From: JAUIIK01 sp963745675
GTDB lineage: Bacteria; Chloroflexota; Chloroflexia; Thermomicrobiales; CFX8
DNA length: 64,000 nucleotides
Direction: 5' to 3'
NCBI GenBank assembly: GCA_963745675.1
Contig: CAVUYM010000013.1
Span: 1 to 64,000, forward strand
Shown: positions 27,641 through 38,532 of the stretch, one piece after another
How the letters are laid out: the number at the start of each line of letters is the position of its first letter
How positions within the stretch are numbered: the first letter of the stretch is position 1
Made by a program: the position numbers and the translations under genes
The notes under the pieces: generated by a model
The model's input: only the letters and a program-made list of their open reading frames with translations
What the model was told of the DNA's origin: nothing
The model's database searches: none

Positions 27641-30600
27641 CTAGCTCTTGAGTTCGGCCCAACGGGAGACCGCAGCGGCGCGGTTGTTGACGCCGAGCTT
27701 GTTGTAGACGGACCGCAGATGCTGGGCGACGGTCCGGCGACTGATGAAGAGCGCTTCGCCAGCCTCGGCGTTGGTCATGCCCTCGGCGACGAGTTCCAGC
27801 ACCTCGACCTCGCGATTGGAGAGGCCGGCGGGATGGTCGGTCGAGCGGCGGCGAAGTCCGGCTTCGATCTGCGTCGGCGCGAGCCAGCGATCGGCTTCGC
27901 GCCTAATTGTTCGCAGATTCCGCGCGCCTCGCGGAGCAGGCGACTGGCTTCCTGGGTATCGTTCCGGGCCGACGGCGAGTTCGGCGAGGGCAAGCGGCGT
28001 AAGCGCCTGTTCGTAGGGCGCTTCGCAACGTTTGGCAAGCTCCAGAGATGCCTGAAGGTGATCGGTAGCTTCGTCGTAGTGCCCGACGTCGGTATCCATC
28101 TCGCCGAGCAGGCGATGGGCGGCGATGAGCGCCAGTGGCTGGCGGGATCGGAAGCGTGTTCGAGGGCGCGTTCGGCATGCTCTCGAGCCTGATCCTCGTC
28201 ACCAGCTAGCCTGGTGATAGCGGACCAGAGCAGCTGCGCTTCAGCCCGTCCAAGGACGGCGCCGCTCCACTCGAGCCAGCGGTCGTGCGCTTCCAACCAG
28301 GGTCGGGACGCGGTCGGATCCTGGGTTTCAAGGGCAAGCTGGGCGGCACCGCCAATCACCCAGGGAACGAGAGGGCCACCGATCAACTCCGGCTCGGTAC
28401 CCGGGCCGTTTGGCAGCGCGTCCCAGATCGCTTCCCAGGCCCTGTCAATCAACGTCTCGATCCTGCCGCTCGAGACCGATCAGCCCATAGGCCAGTGCCC
28501 GCAGCATACGACCGAACGCGGCAACCCAGTCGCCCTGCTGCGCGCCAACCGCATCGATAGCTTCATCCCAACGCCCCTCGAGGAGGAGCAGGTGTACGAC
28601 CATCAGCTCTTGGGGATAGATATCAGTCACCCCCTGATTGATCCGCTCAGCGGCCTGCGCCAATTCGATGGTCACCCCGGCCCGGTCCCCGAGCCGCTCT
28701 GGCTGGTAGGTCAGTACGTGCACCAACTGCTGTAACAGCGTCGTGACCAGGACAACGTCATGGTTGTACGCTCGCAGTGCTGCAAGTGCCCGATCACGCC
28801 AACGTCGGGCGTCGTCCGGCCGGCCCAGCGCATCGCAGGCGAGAGCAAGTCCCTTGAAGGCATCGAAACAGAAACCGTAGACGGCGATCTTGTCGTTGAT
28901 CGCCCCTTCGACTTGTGCGATGTATCGCTCGCCCCGCTCGATCGCCTCATGGAAGTAGCCCTGGTTTGCCAGGTACACGATGTACGAGTCCGTCAGGGTG
29001 TTGATCATCGGCGACGGCTGCCGGCTGAATCCGGCCAGCGTCGTCATCGTACCGGTGTCAGCGATCTCGGACTCAGGGAAGATCGAGAAGACTGCGGCAC
29101 GGCTACGTTCGAAATCTTCCGGGGTGACGGCATCGAAGTCGTCGACCGCCTCGCCAATAAGGCGCAGCCCGTCGGCCCGATTCGTAGACTTCATCGCGAG
29201 CATTCCCCGGCGTTGGGTACAGTAGCTACGGAGCACAGGATCTCCAACCTGTCGGTCCAGTTGTTCAGCTTCCGTGAAGATGGCCAGGCTGCGCTCCTCG
29301 TCGACGTAGCGCAGGAGGTGGCCGATGTGGAACATGAGCCAACCACGCTCGCGGAGCATCTCCGGCTGCTGCTCCAGCAGCCCCTCGGCCGTTTCGTAAT
29401 AATCAATTGCCATGGTCACCGCGTGACTGCGCTCCGCCCACATTCCGGCTCGAATGAGCCAGCGGACCGCTTGCGGGTCACCCGCCTCCTGGAAGTGGTG
29501 AGCCACAATGCCGGGGCTGGCGTTCGGGATCTCCGAGCGTATCTCGCCAAGCTTGCGATGCCAGAATCGCCGGCGGCTGAGGGTGAGCGACTCGTAGAGC
29601 GCCTCCCGCAGCAATGCGTGGCGGAACTGGAGGTTGTCGCTGGACGGCGCTTCTTCGAGCACACGCGCCGCGATCGCCTCGCTCATGGCCCGTCGAACTC
29701 GGCCTCGTCCAGGCCGGAAGTCTCCTGCCAGAGGTCGATCGGGATGACATGGCCGACCACGGTGGCTACCGCAGCGCGAGCCGGGTGTCGTCCGAAAGTC
29801 GTGTCAGGCGCACATCGAACGTCTGTGCCAGGAGCGACGGCATCTGCACTCGTTCCAGGTTGCCGAGTGTCCAGCCATCATCGGTCTGATCGAGGACCTG
29901 GTCGTCCTCCAGCCCCTGGAGGATTTCTTCCGCAAAGAAGGGGTTGCCCTCGGATCGCTGTCGCAACATGCTCGACCAGCTGAGGCGACGATCGGCGTCC
30001 TCCAGGACGTAGCGACCGGCGATCATCTCGCGGATGTCATTGCGATCAATGCGGTTGAGGTGGACGCGTTCCGCCCGGCTCTCCCGAATCAGCAAAGGCA
30101 GCAGTTGATAGAGCTCGTGCCGCCGGGTGAGCTCATCATCCCGGTAGGTCGACGATCGAGCAGGATGGCGGTCTCATCGAGTGTCCGGGCCAGATAGCGC
30201 AGTGCTTCCAGGCTGGCGGCGTCAGCCCAGTGGAGGTCTTCGAGGACGATCACCAGCGGCTGCTGTTCAGCGATGGCTGCGAAGAAACGGCGCGTCTCCT
30301 CGAAGAGGGCCGTCTGGCTGCCGACCCGGGCCATGGCGTCGGGAGTCCCCGAACCAGGCCGGGGTCGAGTGGCTGATCCTCCCGTGGCGCGTAGCCGCGG
30401 AGCGCTTCGGACCAGGGGCCATACGGAGGCGTCGTCGTCAGGTCGTAGCAGCCGCCGGTCAGGACGAGGCAGTCCTGTCTGCTCAGCCTGTTGGATCAGA
30501 TCGTCGACCAGCGTCGTCTTGCCGATCCCCGCCTCGCCGCTGACCAGGACGAGCGCGCCCCGGCCCGTCGTCGCGTCATCAAGGATGGTCCTTAGCCGTC

Positions 30601-30700
30601 CCTGCTCGCGCAGCCGGCCAACAATGGCTGGACGCTCCGCCTGGCGTCGGGGGTCGCGGGTCGCCACCAGAAACTCCTTCTCACTCGCTGATTGATGCAT
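27641..30700 (-). CDS. LuxR-type LAL regulator (AAA ATPase + TPR-like + LuxR HTH), several frameshifts
   Basis: A MalT-like large ATP-binding LuxR regulator. The N-terminal AAA domain has Walker A VSGEAGIGKTTLVDDL near 30530 and Walker B region LVIVLEDLHWADAASLEALR near 30240. A long helical middle (about 28100-29700) includes RRRFWHRKLGEIRSEIPN and likely TPR-like repeats. The C-terminal HTH reads SNREVEVLELVAEGMTNAEA and RTVAQHLRSVYNKLGVNNRA, ending before 27641. At least four frameshifts split it (near 30370, 30100, 29690, 28450, 28090). Clearly paralogous to the intact regulator at 31833-34985. Signal unknown. Confidence 0.8.
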
Positions 30701-30998
30701 GTAGTGTAACAGGGGAACTCGGGCGCAGACGCAAACCGGCGGGCTCTTGTGTGGGCCCACCGGTCAGTGCTGCTATTGTGGTGCTGGTCGCTTATCCAGT
30801 GATCGTCTCCTTGATCTCGCCCTGTTCGTAGCGCGCCTTGAGCTGCTGGAGCCGGGGGATCTCCTCACAATCGGCGTCAGCATCTATGTGATCACCGGCA
30901 TCTTGCGGCTCTCGACTCGCTGCCGCGCGGTCCTCGTAGCGCCAACGATGAGGAGTGGTAGCCCGGTCGGGGTACGTCCTGTCACCGGGCTGCGCGCT
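30701..30998. other. Intergenic stretch with a possible short coding remnant
   Basis: About 300 bases between the LAL gene and the secreted-protein gene. On the minus strand the stretch before a TAA at about 30796 reads EEIPRLQQLKARYEQGEIKE, which resembles the short SHOCT helix-turn-helix found at protein C-termini, but no start codon or complete gene can be assigned. Confidence 0.3.
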
Positions 30999-31796
30999 CT
31001 ACGGGCACACGACCTCGGGATTCCAGTGTGCGAACATCCCCGAGGGGTTATGCCCCCAGATCCAGGCGTGCAGGGTGTGAAAACCGACGGCCGGAACGAG
31101 GATGTGCATCTGCATCCCGAAGACGGTCGGCGGATCGGATACTCCCGGAGGATTGGAGTTTAGGCCTGGAACGACGTACTCGACGGCTGCGAGTCGGAGC
31201 TGGCCGTTGGTCCCCGGCGCGTAGACGAGGCCTTCTGGCTTCAGCGGGTCGATCACGAGATCGTCGATCAGCTGCTTGTTGAAATAGTGGTAGCCCATTG
31301 CGCCATCGGTCGGATGCGCGATGCAGCCGGTGATGATCCTGACGCCGGAGCCGTTGACGTACCCGAGCTCGTACCCGGCTGCCAGCGCTGCGTCCAGCCG
31401 GTGGAACTTGGCGGTCGCTGCTCGGACGGTGGCCAGATCCTTATTGAGCTTAAGCTTGGTGATGTCTGGAGCGACCGTCGATTCCATCCAGCCTACTGCA
31501 GCCGCTCGAGCATGGTCTTCATCGAAGATGTCGGCCAGGTTGCCGTCGAGATGAAGCCCGGTGATATCTGCGGCCCCATCCTTCGTCACCTCGTCCGCAT
31601 CGTCGGCCAGCATCGCCTCGTCTTCGGGGAAGACATCGGCCAGGTCCCCGTCAAGCCGGAGGCCCGTAATGTCTGGCCCGCTTGTCGATTCCGACGATCC
31701 TTGAGCGCTGGCGCTGAGCCCGCCGATCATCAAGATGGACATCCCAACCAGCACGACATAACGCATGGTGATTGGAGCTTTGAGCGTCCACTGCAT
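30999..31796 (-). CDS. Secreted protein with three DITGLxLDGxLADxF repeats and a conserved C-terminal domain
   Basis: 265 residues. An AAGGGA RBS precedes the ATG. A signal peptide is visible (MRYVVLVGMSILMIGGLSAS from residue 11). Then three related motifs: DITGLRLDGDLADVFPEDEA near residue 42, DITGLHLDGNLADIFDEDHA near 76 and DITKLKLNKDLATV near 111. The C-terminal domain contains GYELGYVNGSGVRIITGCIA, GAMGYHYFNKQLIDDLVIDP and HAWIWGHNPSGMFAHWNPEV, a pattern I associate with an uncharacterised secreted family of Chloroflexota and Actinobacteria. Flanked by two LAL regulators, it may be a target of one. Function unknown. Confidence 0.7.
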   Translation of the reverse strand: MQWTLKAPITMRYVVLVGMSILMIGGLSASAQGSSESTSGPDITGLRLDGDLADVFPEDEAMLADDADEVTKDGAADITGLHLDGNLADIFDEDHARAAAVGWMESTVAPDITKLKLNKDLATVRAATAKFHRLDAALAAGYELGYVNGSGVRIITGCIAHPTDGAMGYHYFNKQLIDDLVIDPLKPEGLVYAPGTNGQLRLAAVEYVVPGLNSNPPGVSDPPTVFGMQMHILVPAVGFHTLHAWIWGHNPSGMFAHWNPEVVCP

Positions 31797-31832
31797 GTCT
31801 TCGTCCCTTCACTGATGGTTTCTGTCAACGTG

Positions 31833-34800
31833 TTACTGACAGGTTCCAGCGTAGGGAACAAGGGCCGGCGACCCATCGTGGAAACCACGTGGTTCCGGTT
31901 CATTGAGACTACGTAGATATCGGGGGTTGAAGACTACGTAGTGCTGGTCGGCAGGGGGTCCGACCAGGCCGTGCTCGACGGCAAAACGCGTCGCCTCAAC
32001 GCGCGAGTTCACTCCGAGTTTGTTGTAGACCGAGGTGAGATGGACGCCGACCGTCCGGGGACTAATGAAGAGCTGCCCGGCGACCTCGGCATCGGTCAAT
32101 CCGCCTGCGACGAGACCAAGCACCTCGACCTCACGGGGTGTCAGCCCAGACGGATGAGCAGGTTGCCCACGACGGACCGCGAGCTTGGCGGCGATCGTTG
32201 TTGCGCGTTGCAAGGTACGGAGAGCCCCGAGTGGTGTGCAGATGGCGCGCACCTGATCGATCTCCCGCCATGCTTCATCAGCCTTGCCCGTTGCTGCATG
32301 GAGTTCGGCAAGGCAGAGTCGGGAGCGTGCTTCCTCGTAGGGAGCCTGACAGGCTTCCGCCAGGGCGAGCGCCTCACGAAGATGGTCCTCGGCCTCCGCG
32401 TAGCGCTTGTCCTGAAGTGCAAATGTCCCCATCAGGCGGTGGGCTGCGATCAGCGCCAATGGCTGGCGCGGTTCGGAGGCATGCTCGAGTGCCTGCCTGG
32501 CATGCTGGCGTGCCGTCTCCGCACTGCCCGCCAAGTCGTGATAGCGCGCCCAGAGGAGAGCAGCCTCCGCGCGGCCCTTCACGGCACCGCTCCAGCCGAG
32601 CCAGCGGTCGAGCGCCTCGATCCAGTCGCGTGCGAGATCAAGCTCACCCTGGTCGAGGGCAACATGCGCCGCCAGTTGCTGACCTACGATGCCATTCGCA
32701 AACACCGTGTTCCCGGGCTCAGTTGCTGGTCCATCGGGGAGTACCATATCGAACTCCTCCTGGACGACCGCAGCGAAGTCTTCGTCGATCTGTTCGCGTC
32801 GGAGGACTTCGAAGACCCACATCCGAAGGTGCCGAACGACGGGATCCTGTCTGTCGCTGAGCGTCACGCGAGCCAGATCGCGAGCGACATCCCAGCGTCC
32901 CTCGAGCAGATCGAGCGGGAGACCCCATACCCGAGACGGGAGTCCCTGCACCGCTCCAACCGCCCGCTCATAGGCGGCGATCACGGCTGCGGTGACGCGG
33001 CGACGCTCTGCCAGTTCCTCGGTCCGGTACCACAGCAGGTGTTGGAGATCCCAGTAATGCGTGCTCCGCATGATGATCTTATGGTTGGTATAGGCGGCGA
33101 GCGCGAGGCGGCGCCAACGATGAGCTTCATCCGGCTGTCCCAACCAGTCCGCCGCTGTCGCGAGCCCGAAGTAGGCGTTTCGACAGATTTCCTGGACAAT
33201 CAGAGGGTCATCGGTCGCGGCAGTAGCCTGTTTAACGTGCTGCTCCCCAAGGAGCGTCGCCTCGTTGAACCGTCCTGCGAGCGCGAGCCATAAGACATAC
33301 AGCGGTCTGAGTGCATTGACTCTGATCGAGTGACCGAGCTTGAACAACGGTATGCCATCTGAAGGTGCCTGTCGGCGAGAGAAGGTCTCTGCTGGGAACA
33401 GGATTTTCGTCGCCTGCACCGCGGCCTGCTCCTGCGACGGGGTCACGCCATCCATCATCTGGTGACCGTGTTCCATGTCCGCTAGACCGGTACCCAGATC
33501 GCCTGCTATGCAACGCAGCAGGCCAGACTGGATCCGAACGAAGATAGCGAGCACCGGATCATCGACCCGTTGGGCGATGTGTAGCGCATCCTCGAGGTGG
33601 GCGAGACCGCGCGCGCTGTTGGACCATCGCAAGAGATGGCCAATATAGAAGATGAGCCAGCCGCGTGCCTGCGCCATATCGGGATCAGTTTCCAGCAGCG
33701 TCTGAGCAGTATCGTAGTGGTTGGCTGCTACACGCAGGGCGTAGCTCTCCTCGGCCCGGACGGCAGCCCGGACCAGCCAGCGTGCCGCGCGCGGATCCCC
33801 CGATTCGTGGAAGTGGTCCGCCACGGTCTCGGGATCTGCACTTGGAGTCTCGGTCAGGAACTCGCCGACTCTACGATGCCAGGCACGCCGTCGGCTGAGG
33901 GTGAGCGATTGGTAAAGCGCCTCGCGGATCAGCGCGTGACGGAATTGCAGGGTGCTCGTGTTTCCTATCTCTTCGAGCACCCCGGCCGCCAGCGCTTCGG
34001 TCATAGCCTGCTCGAACGTGTCTTCACTCAATTCGGCAACGTCCTGCCAGAACTCGAGCGGCACAACCTGGCCAATGACGGCAGCGACCTGCAGGGCATC
34101 GCGTGCAGCGGTCGACAAGTGCCGAAGCCGGAACTCGAGCGCCTGCTGCAATAGGACTGGCACCAGAGCTTGGTCGAGACGACCCAGGACCCAGCCGTCG
34201 TCCACGGGTTGCAGCACCTGGTCATCTTCCAGTCCATGGAGAATCTCTTCCGCGAAGAAGGGATTGCCTTCAGAGCGTTCGTCGATGTGGTTGGTTAGCC
34301 GATCGAAGTCCGATTGCTCCAGTTCGTAGCGGCTGGAAACCATCTCCTGAACGGCGTCGTGATCGAGCCGGTTGAGATGGATGCGTTGCGCATGACTCTC
34401 GCGCACAAGCAGCGGGAGTAGTTGATAGAGCTCGTGACCTCGGGTGAGTTCGTCATTCCGGTAGGTCGCGACGAGCAGAATGGCAACCTGATCGAGCGCG
34501 CGTGCGAGGAAGCGCAGTGCCTCCAGGGTGGCGGCATCAGACCAATGGAGATCTTCGAGGACGATCACAAGCGGTTGCTGCTCGGCGATAGCGGCGAAGA
34601 AGCGGCGTGCATCTTCAAAGAGCGCTGTCTGGCTGCCGACCTGACCCATCGCTTCGGGATTGCCAGACCAGACGGGAACTGGCGGCTGATCCTCTTCAGG
34701 TTGATACTCGCGAATGGCTTGGCTCCAGGGACCATAAGGGGGCGTCGTCGTCAGATCGTAGCAGCCGCCGGTCAAGACGAGGCAGCGGCGCTGCTCGGCT

Positions 34801-34985
34801 TCGTGGATGAGGTCGTCGACCAGGCTGGTCTTACCGATCCCGGCCTCGCCGCTGATCAGGACGAGCGAGCCGTGACCAGCGATGGCGTCGTTTAGGAGTT
34901 CACGCAGCTGGGCGCGCTCGCGGTCGCGTCCGTAGATCACCGGACGCTCCCCGCGGCGCCGGGCTCGCCAGAGGGTGCTGGACAT
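31833..34985 (-). CDS. LuxR-type LAL regulator (AAA ATPase + helical repeats + LuxR HTH), intact
   Basis: 1,050 residues from ATG 34985 (MSSTLWRARRRGERPVIYGR). AAA domain: Walker A ISGEAGIGKTSLVDDLIHEA (about residues 43-60) and Walker B region LVIVLEDLHWSDAATLEALR. Long TPR-like helical middle of 700 residues. C-terminal LuxR HTH: LTPREVEVLGLVAGGLTDAE then SPRTVGVHLTSVYNKLGVNS, followed by a 50-residue tail ending LVPYAGTCQ. Intact, in contrast to its paralogue at 27641-30700. Ligand presumably a small molecule as for MalT; target genes likely nearby. Confidence 0.9.
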   Translation of the reverse strand: MSSTLWRARRRGERPVIYGRDRERAQLRELLNDAIAGHGSLVLISGEAGIGKTSLVDDLIHEAEQRRCLVLTGGCYDLTTTPPYGPWSQAIREYQPEEDQPPVPVWSGNPEAMGQVGSQTALFEDARRFFAAIAEQQPLVIVLEDLHWSDAATLEALRFLARALDQVAILLVATYRNDELTRGHELYQLLPLLVRESHAQRIHLNRLDHDAVQEMVSSRYELEQSDFDRLTNHIDERSEGNPFFAEEILHGLEDDQVLQPVDDGWVLGRLDQALVPVLLQQALEFRLRHLSTAARDALQVAAVIGQVVPLEFWQDVAELSEDTFEQAMTEALAAGVLEEIGNTSTLQFRHALIREALYQSLTLSRRRAWHRRVGEFLTETPSADPETVADHFHESGDPRAARWLVRAAVRAEESYALRVAANHYDTAQTLLETDPDMAQARGWLIFYIGHLLRWSNSARGLAHLEDALHIAQRVDDPVLAIFVRIQSGLLRCIAGDLGTGLADMEHGHQMMDGVTPSQEQAAVQATKILFPAETFSRRQAPSDGIPLFKLGHSIRVNALRPLYVLWLALAGRFNEATLLGEQHVKQATAATDDPLIVQEICRNAYFGLATAADWLGQPDEAHRWRRLALAAYTNHKIIMRSTHYWDLQHLLWYRTEELAERRRVTAAVIAAYERAVGAVQGLPSRVWGLPLDLLEGRWDVARDLARVTLSDRQDPVVRHLRMWVFEVLRREQIDEDFAAVVQEEFDMVLPDGPATEPGNTVFANGIVGQQLAAHVALDQGELDLARDWIEALDRWLGWSGAVKGRAEAALLWARYHDLAGSAETARQHARQALEHASEPRQPLALIAAHRLMGTFALQDKRYAEAEDHLREALALAEACQAPYEEARSRLCLAELHAATGKADEAWREIDQVRAICTPLGALRTLQRATTIAAKLAVRRGQPAHPSGLTPREVEVLGLVAGGLTDAEVAGQLFISPRTVGVHLTSVYNKLGVNSRVEATRFAVEHGLVGPPADQHYVVFNPRYLRSLNEPEPRGFHDGSPALVPYAGTCQ

Positions 34986-35144
34986 GGATGGCCTCAGTCT
35001 CGCTTGGGCACATATGCGTGAATCCAGTGTAGCACTGAGGCAGAGGGAGTTGAACGACAAGTGATGCGGTCGGGTTCTGTGATCGGTGGCGGGTAGTCGT
35101 TCACGAGGGATTTCTCCTGCCCATAGGGCACCCAGTCGACATGG

Positions 35145-35170
35145 CAGGGTTTAGCGGCGTCTAAACCCTG
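35145..35170. terminator. Hairpin upstream of the intact LAL gene
   Basis: CAGGGTTTAG / CTAAACCCTG, perfect 10-bp stem with a CGGCGT loop, in the gap between the small gene at 35258-35470 and the LAL regulator start. It may stop or attenuate transcription entering the regulator gene. Confidence 0.5.
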
Positions 35171-35200
35171 GTAGATGTTGACGCGCCCGGCCTCATGGAA

Positions 35201-35231
35201 ATCCCCTCCGGCAGCGAAGACCAGAGGGGAT
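35201..35231 (-). terminator. Possible terminator of the small gene 35258-35470
   Basis: ATCCCCTC / GAGGGGAT, perfect 8-bp stem, 15-base loop, 27 bases beyond the stop codon. There is no clear T tract. Confidence 0.45.
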
Positions 35232-35257
35232 CGAAGGGGTAGGAGATACTAATCGAA

Positions 35258-35470
35258 TCAAGCGGTGGCCGGTTGAGCAGGCTGCTCGACCTGAACCGAG
35301 AGCGAAGGCTGGATTCGCGATGCCAGATTGATCAGACTGATCGCGAGCTGGAAGCGCGGGCCGCTGGCCTGTACTGCCGTGGCTGCTTGCCGCTTGTAAT
35401 TCGCTTCGCCGCGGGCGATGTCGTCGTTGTAACGCTGCTGGCCGAGGTCGAAGAAGATCTGCTCGTTCAT
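35258..35470 (-). CDS. Small hypothetical protein, 70 residues
   Basis: MNEQIFFDLGQQRYNDDIAR begins after a GAAAGGGA RBS; the middle LAISLINLASRIQPSLSVQV is amphipathic or weakly hydrophobic and the tail is EQPAQPATA. Not recognised. The frame is open upstream to 35719 but the RBS and composition favour 35470. Monocistronic between two hairpins. Confidence 0.55.
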   Translation of the reverse strand: MNEQIFFDLGQQRYNDDIARGEANYKRQAATAVQASGPRFQLAISLINLASRIQPSLSVQVEQPAQPATA

Positions 35471-35752
35471 TTGGGTGTCCCTTTCCTGCGAGACTGCCGG
35501 GCTGCTGTCCGGCGCTGTTTGACTGTGATTACAGGATAGGGACCGGGGAGGGGCCGCACATCGTGGGAAATGCGCAAGTGAAACGACGTTGCGTAATCTG
35601 CGTAGGACTGCGTAGTTGGAGGCAATTGCGCAGAGCAGACGGCGGCACTGAGACGTATGGTGGCTGGCAATGCATCGCATTTGCCGGTGCGTGAGATCTT
35701 CCAACAGGATGCTAGACATGATCCAGGTTGACTCGCGCGCCGGAAACGAAAA

Positions 35753-35781
35753 CGCCCCTCCCGGCAGAACCGGGAAGGGCG
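35753..35781 (-). terminator. Rho-independent terminator of the DUF4331 gene
   Basis: CGCCCCTCCCGG / CCGGGAAGGGCG, 12-bp stem with one mismatch and a CAGAA loop, followed on the minus strand by TTTTCGTTT. Located 23 bases after the DUF4331 stop. Confidence 0.75.
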
Positions 35782-35803
35782 CAGTGCCTTTGCGAGAGGA
35801 AGG

Positions 35804-36867
35804 CTAGTTGGCCGGAGCCAGGTACGGGAACTCAGCCTGGAACGGGGCGTCGTTGGAATCGACACCGTCGGTGGTGATCAATCCTTCGGTGATCAGACCC
35901 AGTTCAGCATCGATGACATCGTCGGCAAGACCGCGGCCATTCAGGAAGCCGGTCTCAACCGATAGATCGACGGTCAGAACGTCCGGCAGCAGGATATTGG
36001 CGATGGCCTGGATCGTCGCGGCATCATCGCTCGGGTCGTCGCCACTGGCGTCATTGAGGCTGTAGAGCACCGTCAGCGTGTCGACAATCTCATCGCGGAA
36101 GTTCGCCTGGTCGTCGGCCGGATCTCCGAGGTTGAAGGCATCCTTCTCGCTCGGCTCATTCGGCTCGAACGGGTTCTGCGGAATAAAGACCGTGTTAATG
36201 CCCGGGCGGCCCATGCGGTCGATGCGGCCACGGCTGCGGCTCGTGGTCTCGGCCCAGACGCCGACATTGTCCGAGGTGATCCAGCTGGTCGGGATCTCGA
36301 TGACGAGCGCCGAGACATTCAAGCCGGCAAAGAAGTCATCGCCGGTAAACATCGCACCGGCGTTGAAGCCGTTGAGGTCAAAGAAGAACGGATCATCGAG
36401 GAGACCTGCATAAACTCTCGCTCCACTTTTACCCTCGTTGACCACACCTGTCTGCCAATGGCGATCTTGCCTCGCGGCGGGATGTTGCCGTTCTGGATGA
36501 AGCGCGTTTCGTAGCGCTGCGAACCGTCCTTGCGGACCCCAGTGAATCGAGTCAGGATTCGGGCATCCTCGACGGCGTCGCCGTCGTAATCGAGTTTGAA
36601 CTCATAGGTGGCGTTGTTAGCGAAGTTCTCGCCGCTGATGACGCCAGCTCCTGGGTTGACTGTCATGACGAAGACGGTCTTCGAAAGATCTTGACTGCCT
36701 GCATCTCCGGGATGGAAGACGTAGATGTCATTGATGTCGAGCCGTCCGTCGCTGGCGGCCAGCGGGCCGTCAAGGTGATCGGCTGCGCCGGCTGGAAATG
36801 CTGCGAGGCCAAAGACCTGCGCTGACATGACCAGGCCCATCACGGCCAGTGTTACGAGTTTTCTCAC
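35804..36867 (-). CDS. DUF4331 family secreted protein, one frameshift
   Basis: Start GTG at 36867 (VRKLVTLAVMGLVMSAQVFG, a signal peptide) after GGGGGA. The mature start AADHLDGPLAASDGRLDIND and IYVFHPGDAG matches the DUF4331 opening (DH.D.P.....D..D.Y.F). The frame breaks near 36415: the first frame ends after RQVWSTRVKVEREF and the second continues VYAGLLDDPFFFDLNGFNAG to EFPYLAPAN at 35804. Joined length is about 354 residues. DUF4331 proteins are exported and of unknown function. It ends at a clear terminator and is followed upstream by the TPR gene in the same direction. Confidence 0.82.
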
Positions 36868-37042
36868 ATGTCCCCCTGTTCTGTGGGTGTATCGGTGGTG
36901 CTGCCTGTTATCGAGTGTTGAATGCGCCTTGATGTCGTTCCTCCTTCCGGCGCCTTCCTTCCGGTGCATCTGATCTTCTACGTCGGGCGTGCGAAAATGG
37001 ATGTTGTACGGATATTGAGATTAGTCGATGTTGGAACGTAGA

Positions 37043-38344
37043 CTAGCGAAGACCCGCCAGCGTTGACTCGGCAAGCTGCGCTTGCAAGAGATCAAATCCG
37101 GGGTAGATCGCGAGCGCGGTCTCAAGATGCATCCGGGCTGCGTCAATATTGCCAAGCGCCGCCTGGATCATGCCGGCGTGATAGTGCAGCTGGGCGTCTT
37201 CGGTGCCCAGAGCGAGCGCCCTAGTCATAGCGTCGGCGGCTTCGTCGAAGCGTTCATTCTTGTAGAGCGCCCAGGCAAGGGTGTCCCAGGCGAAGATATC
37301 CTGTCGCAGTTCGACATCTCGCTCTGCTGCAGCCAACGCCTCTTCAAGCCGCAGGTCGTGATTGAGGAGGTAGAGCGTGAACTGGCGATCGTAGGCGCCA
37401 GCGCCCAACTCGGCGATGAACTCGACCGTCTCATACTGCTGGCTCGCCGCCTGGTCATCGCCCTGAATCGTATAGAGATCGCCGAGCGCTTCCAGATAGG
37501 CAGGTTGAGGGACGGCGGCAATCAGTTCCTGATAGAGCGCGATGGATCTGTCCAGATCGCCCTGCGCGGCAACAGCTTTGGCCATACCCGCCTGGGCCAG
37601 GTAGTAGCCTGGTAGGAGGTCATCAGAACGCTCGAACCACTCGACGGCGGTGTCCGAATCGCCCGACTTCAGATACAGATAGCCAACCTGATACTCAAAC
37701 CAGGCCCGGTTCTCCGGAAGAACTCCAGCCAAGCCGTGCGGCTTCACTGGCTTCCTCCATCAGTTCTATCGCTCCCGGGGTATCGCCGTTAAGATCCGCC
37801 AGAATCGCCAGGCGGCTCAATGTGCCCGGACCCGGAGCATACGCGTGCTCGTTCTGGATGATCTCTTCAGCCTGGTCATAGTCTCCGAGCGCGAGATAGA
37901 TATCACCGAGCAGGAGGGCCGTGCCGTCGGGCGGGCGACGCTCGCGAGCAAGAGATTCGGTGATCTCACGCGCCCCGTCGAAATCATGGAGCGCGAAACG
38001 AACGCTTGCCATCTCGAGAGCGAGCGTCACGGAAATTCGGATTGATCGCCAGCGCCTGGTCGAGCGCCACTTCGGCACGCTGGTAGGAACTCAGATCGCC
38101 GGTGATGCGGGCTGAGCGCAGGTGTGCGGCAGCGAGGTAGGTGTAGGACGTGATGCCAGGTTGTGTGGCGATACGCTCTTCCCAGAAGGCGATCTGGGTG
38201 GCCGGATCGGGCACATCGGGAGCATCGACTGGCTCAGCGCTACCGGACGTTGTCAGGTTGGCGTAGAAGTAGCTGCCGGCAATGATCGCTAATGCGACTC
38301 ACCAGAAGCAGAGCAATTCGGCGGCCACCCATCCAGTTCCCCAT
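37043..38344 (-). CDS. Tetratricopeptide-repeat protein with N-terminal membrane anchor, frameshifted
   Basis: Reading from an ATG at about 38344: MGNWMGGRRIALLL then, after a one-base slip, a hydrophobic anchor LAIIAGSYFYANL, and then TPR units: QIAFWEERIATQPGITSYTY, AEVALDQALAINPNFRDA, GDIYLALGDYDQAEEIIQNE, EYQVGYLYLKSGDSDTAVEW and AGMIQAALGNIDAARMHLET. Further slips near 38010 and 37730. Total about 430 residues with roughly ten repeats facing the outside. TPR proteins assemble complexes. Downstream of the FHA gene in the same direction, perhaps one operon. Confidence 0.7.
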
Positions 38345-38532
38345 TCCTGCTCGCAAGCGGCGGGAATCAGTACTCCCGCCTTGCTGTCGTCAGGGGTCCT
38401 ACGCAGCAAGAGGCTGAGTTGGATGTTTTGGTGCTGGCCGCGGCTACAGGGAATCTACTGCGGAGGCAGGTTCGGTCCACGCGGCGGCGAGACTTGCGAC
38501 GTCTGTGGCCTGGACGATACATATCGTCCGAG

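Noticed and set aside
28760..29983. 407-codon plus-strand ORF opposite the first LAL regulator
   Set aside because: Antisense shadow; the minus strand carries the readable AAA/LuxR protein.
30796..30890. SHOCT-like short helix (EEIPRLQQLKARYEQGEIKE) on the minus strand
   Set aside because: No start or rest of protein; kept only as a note in the intergenic entry.
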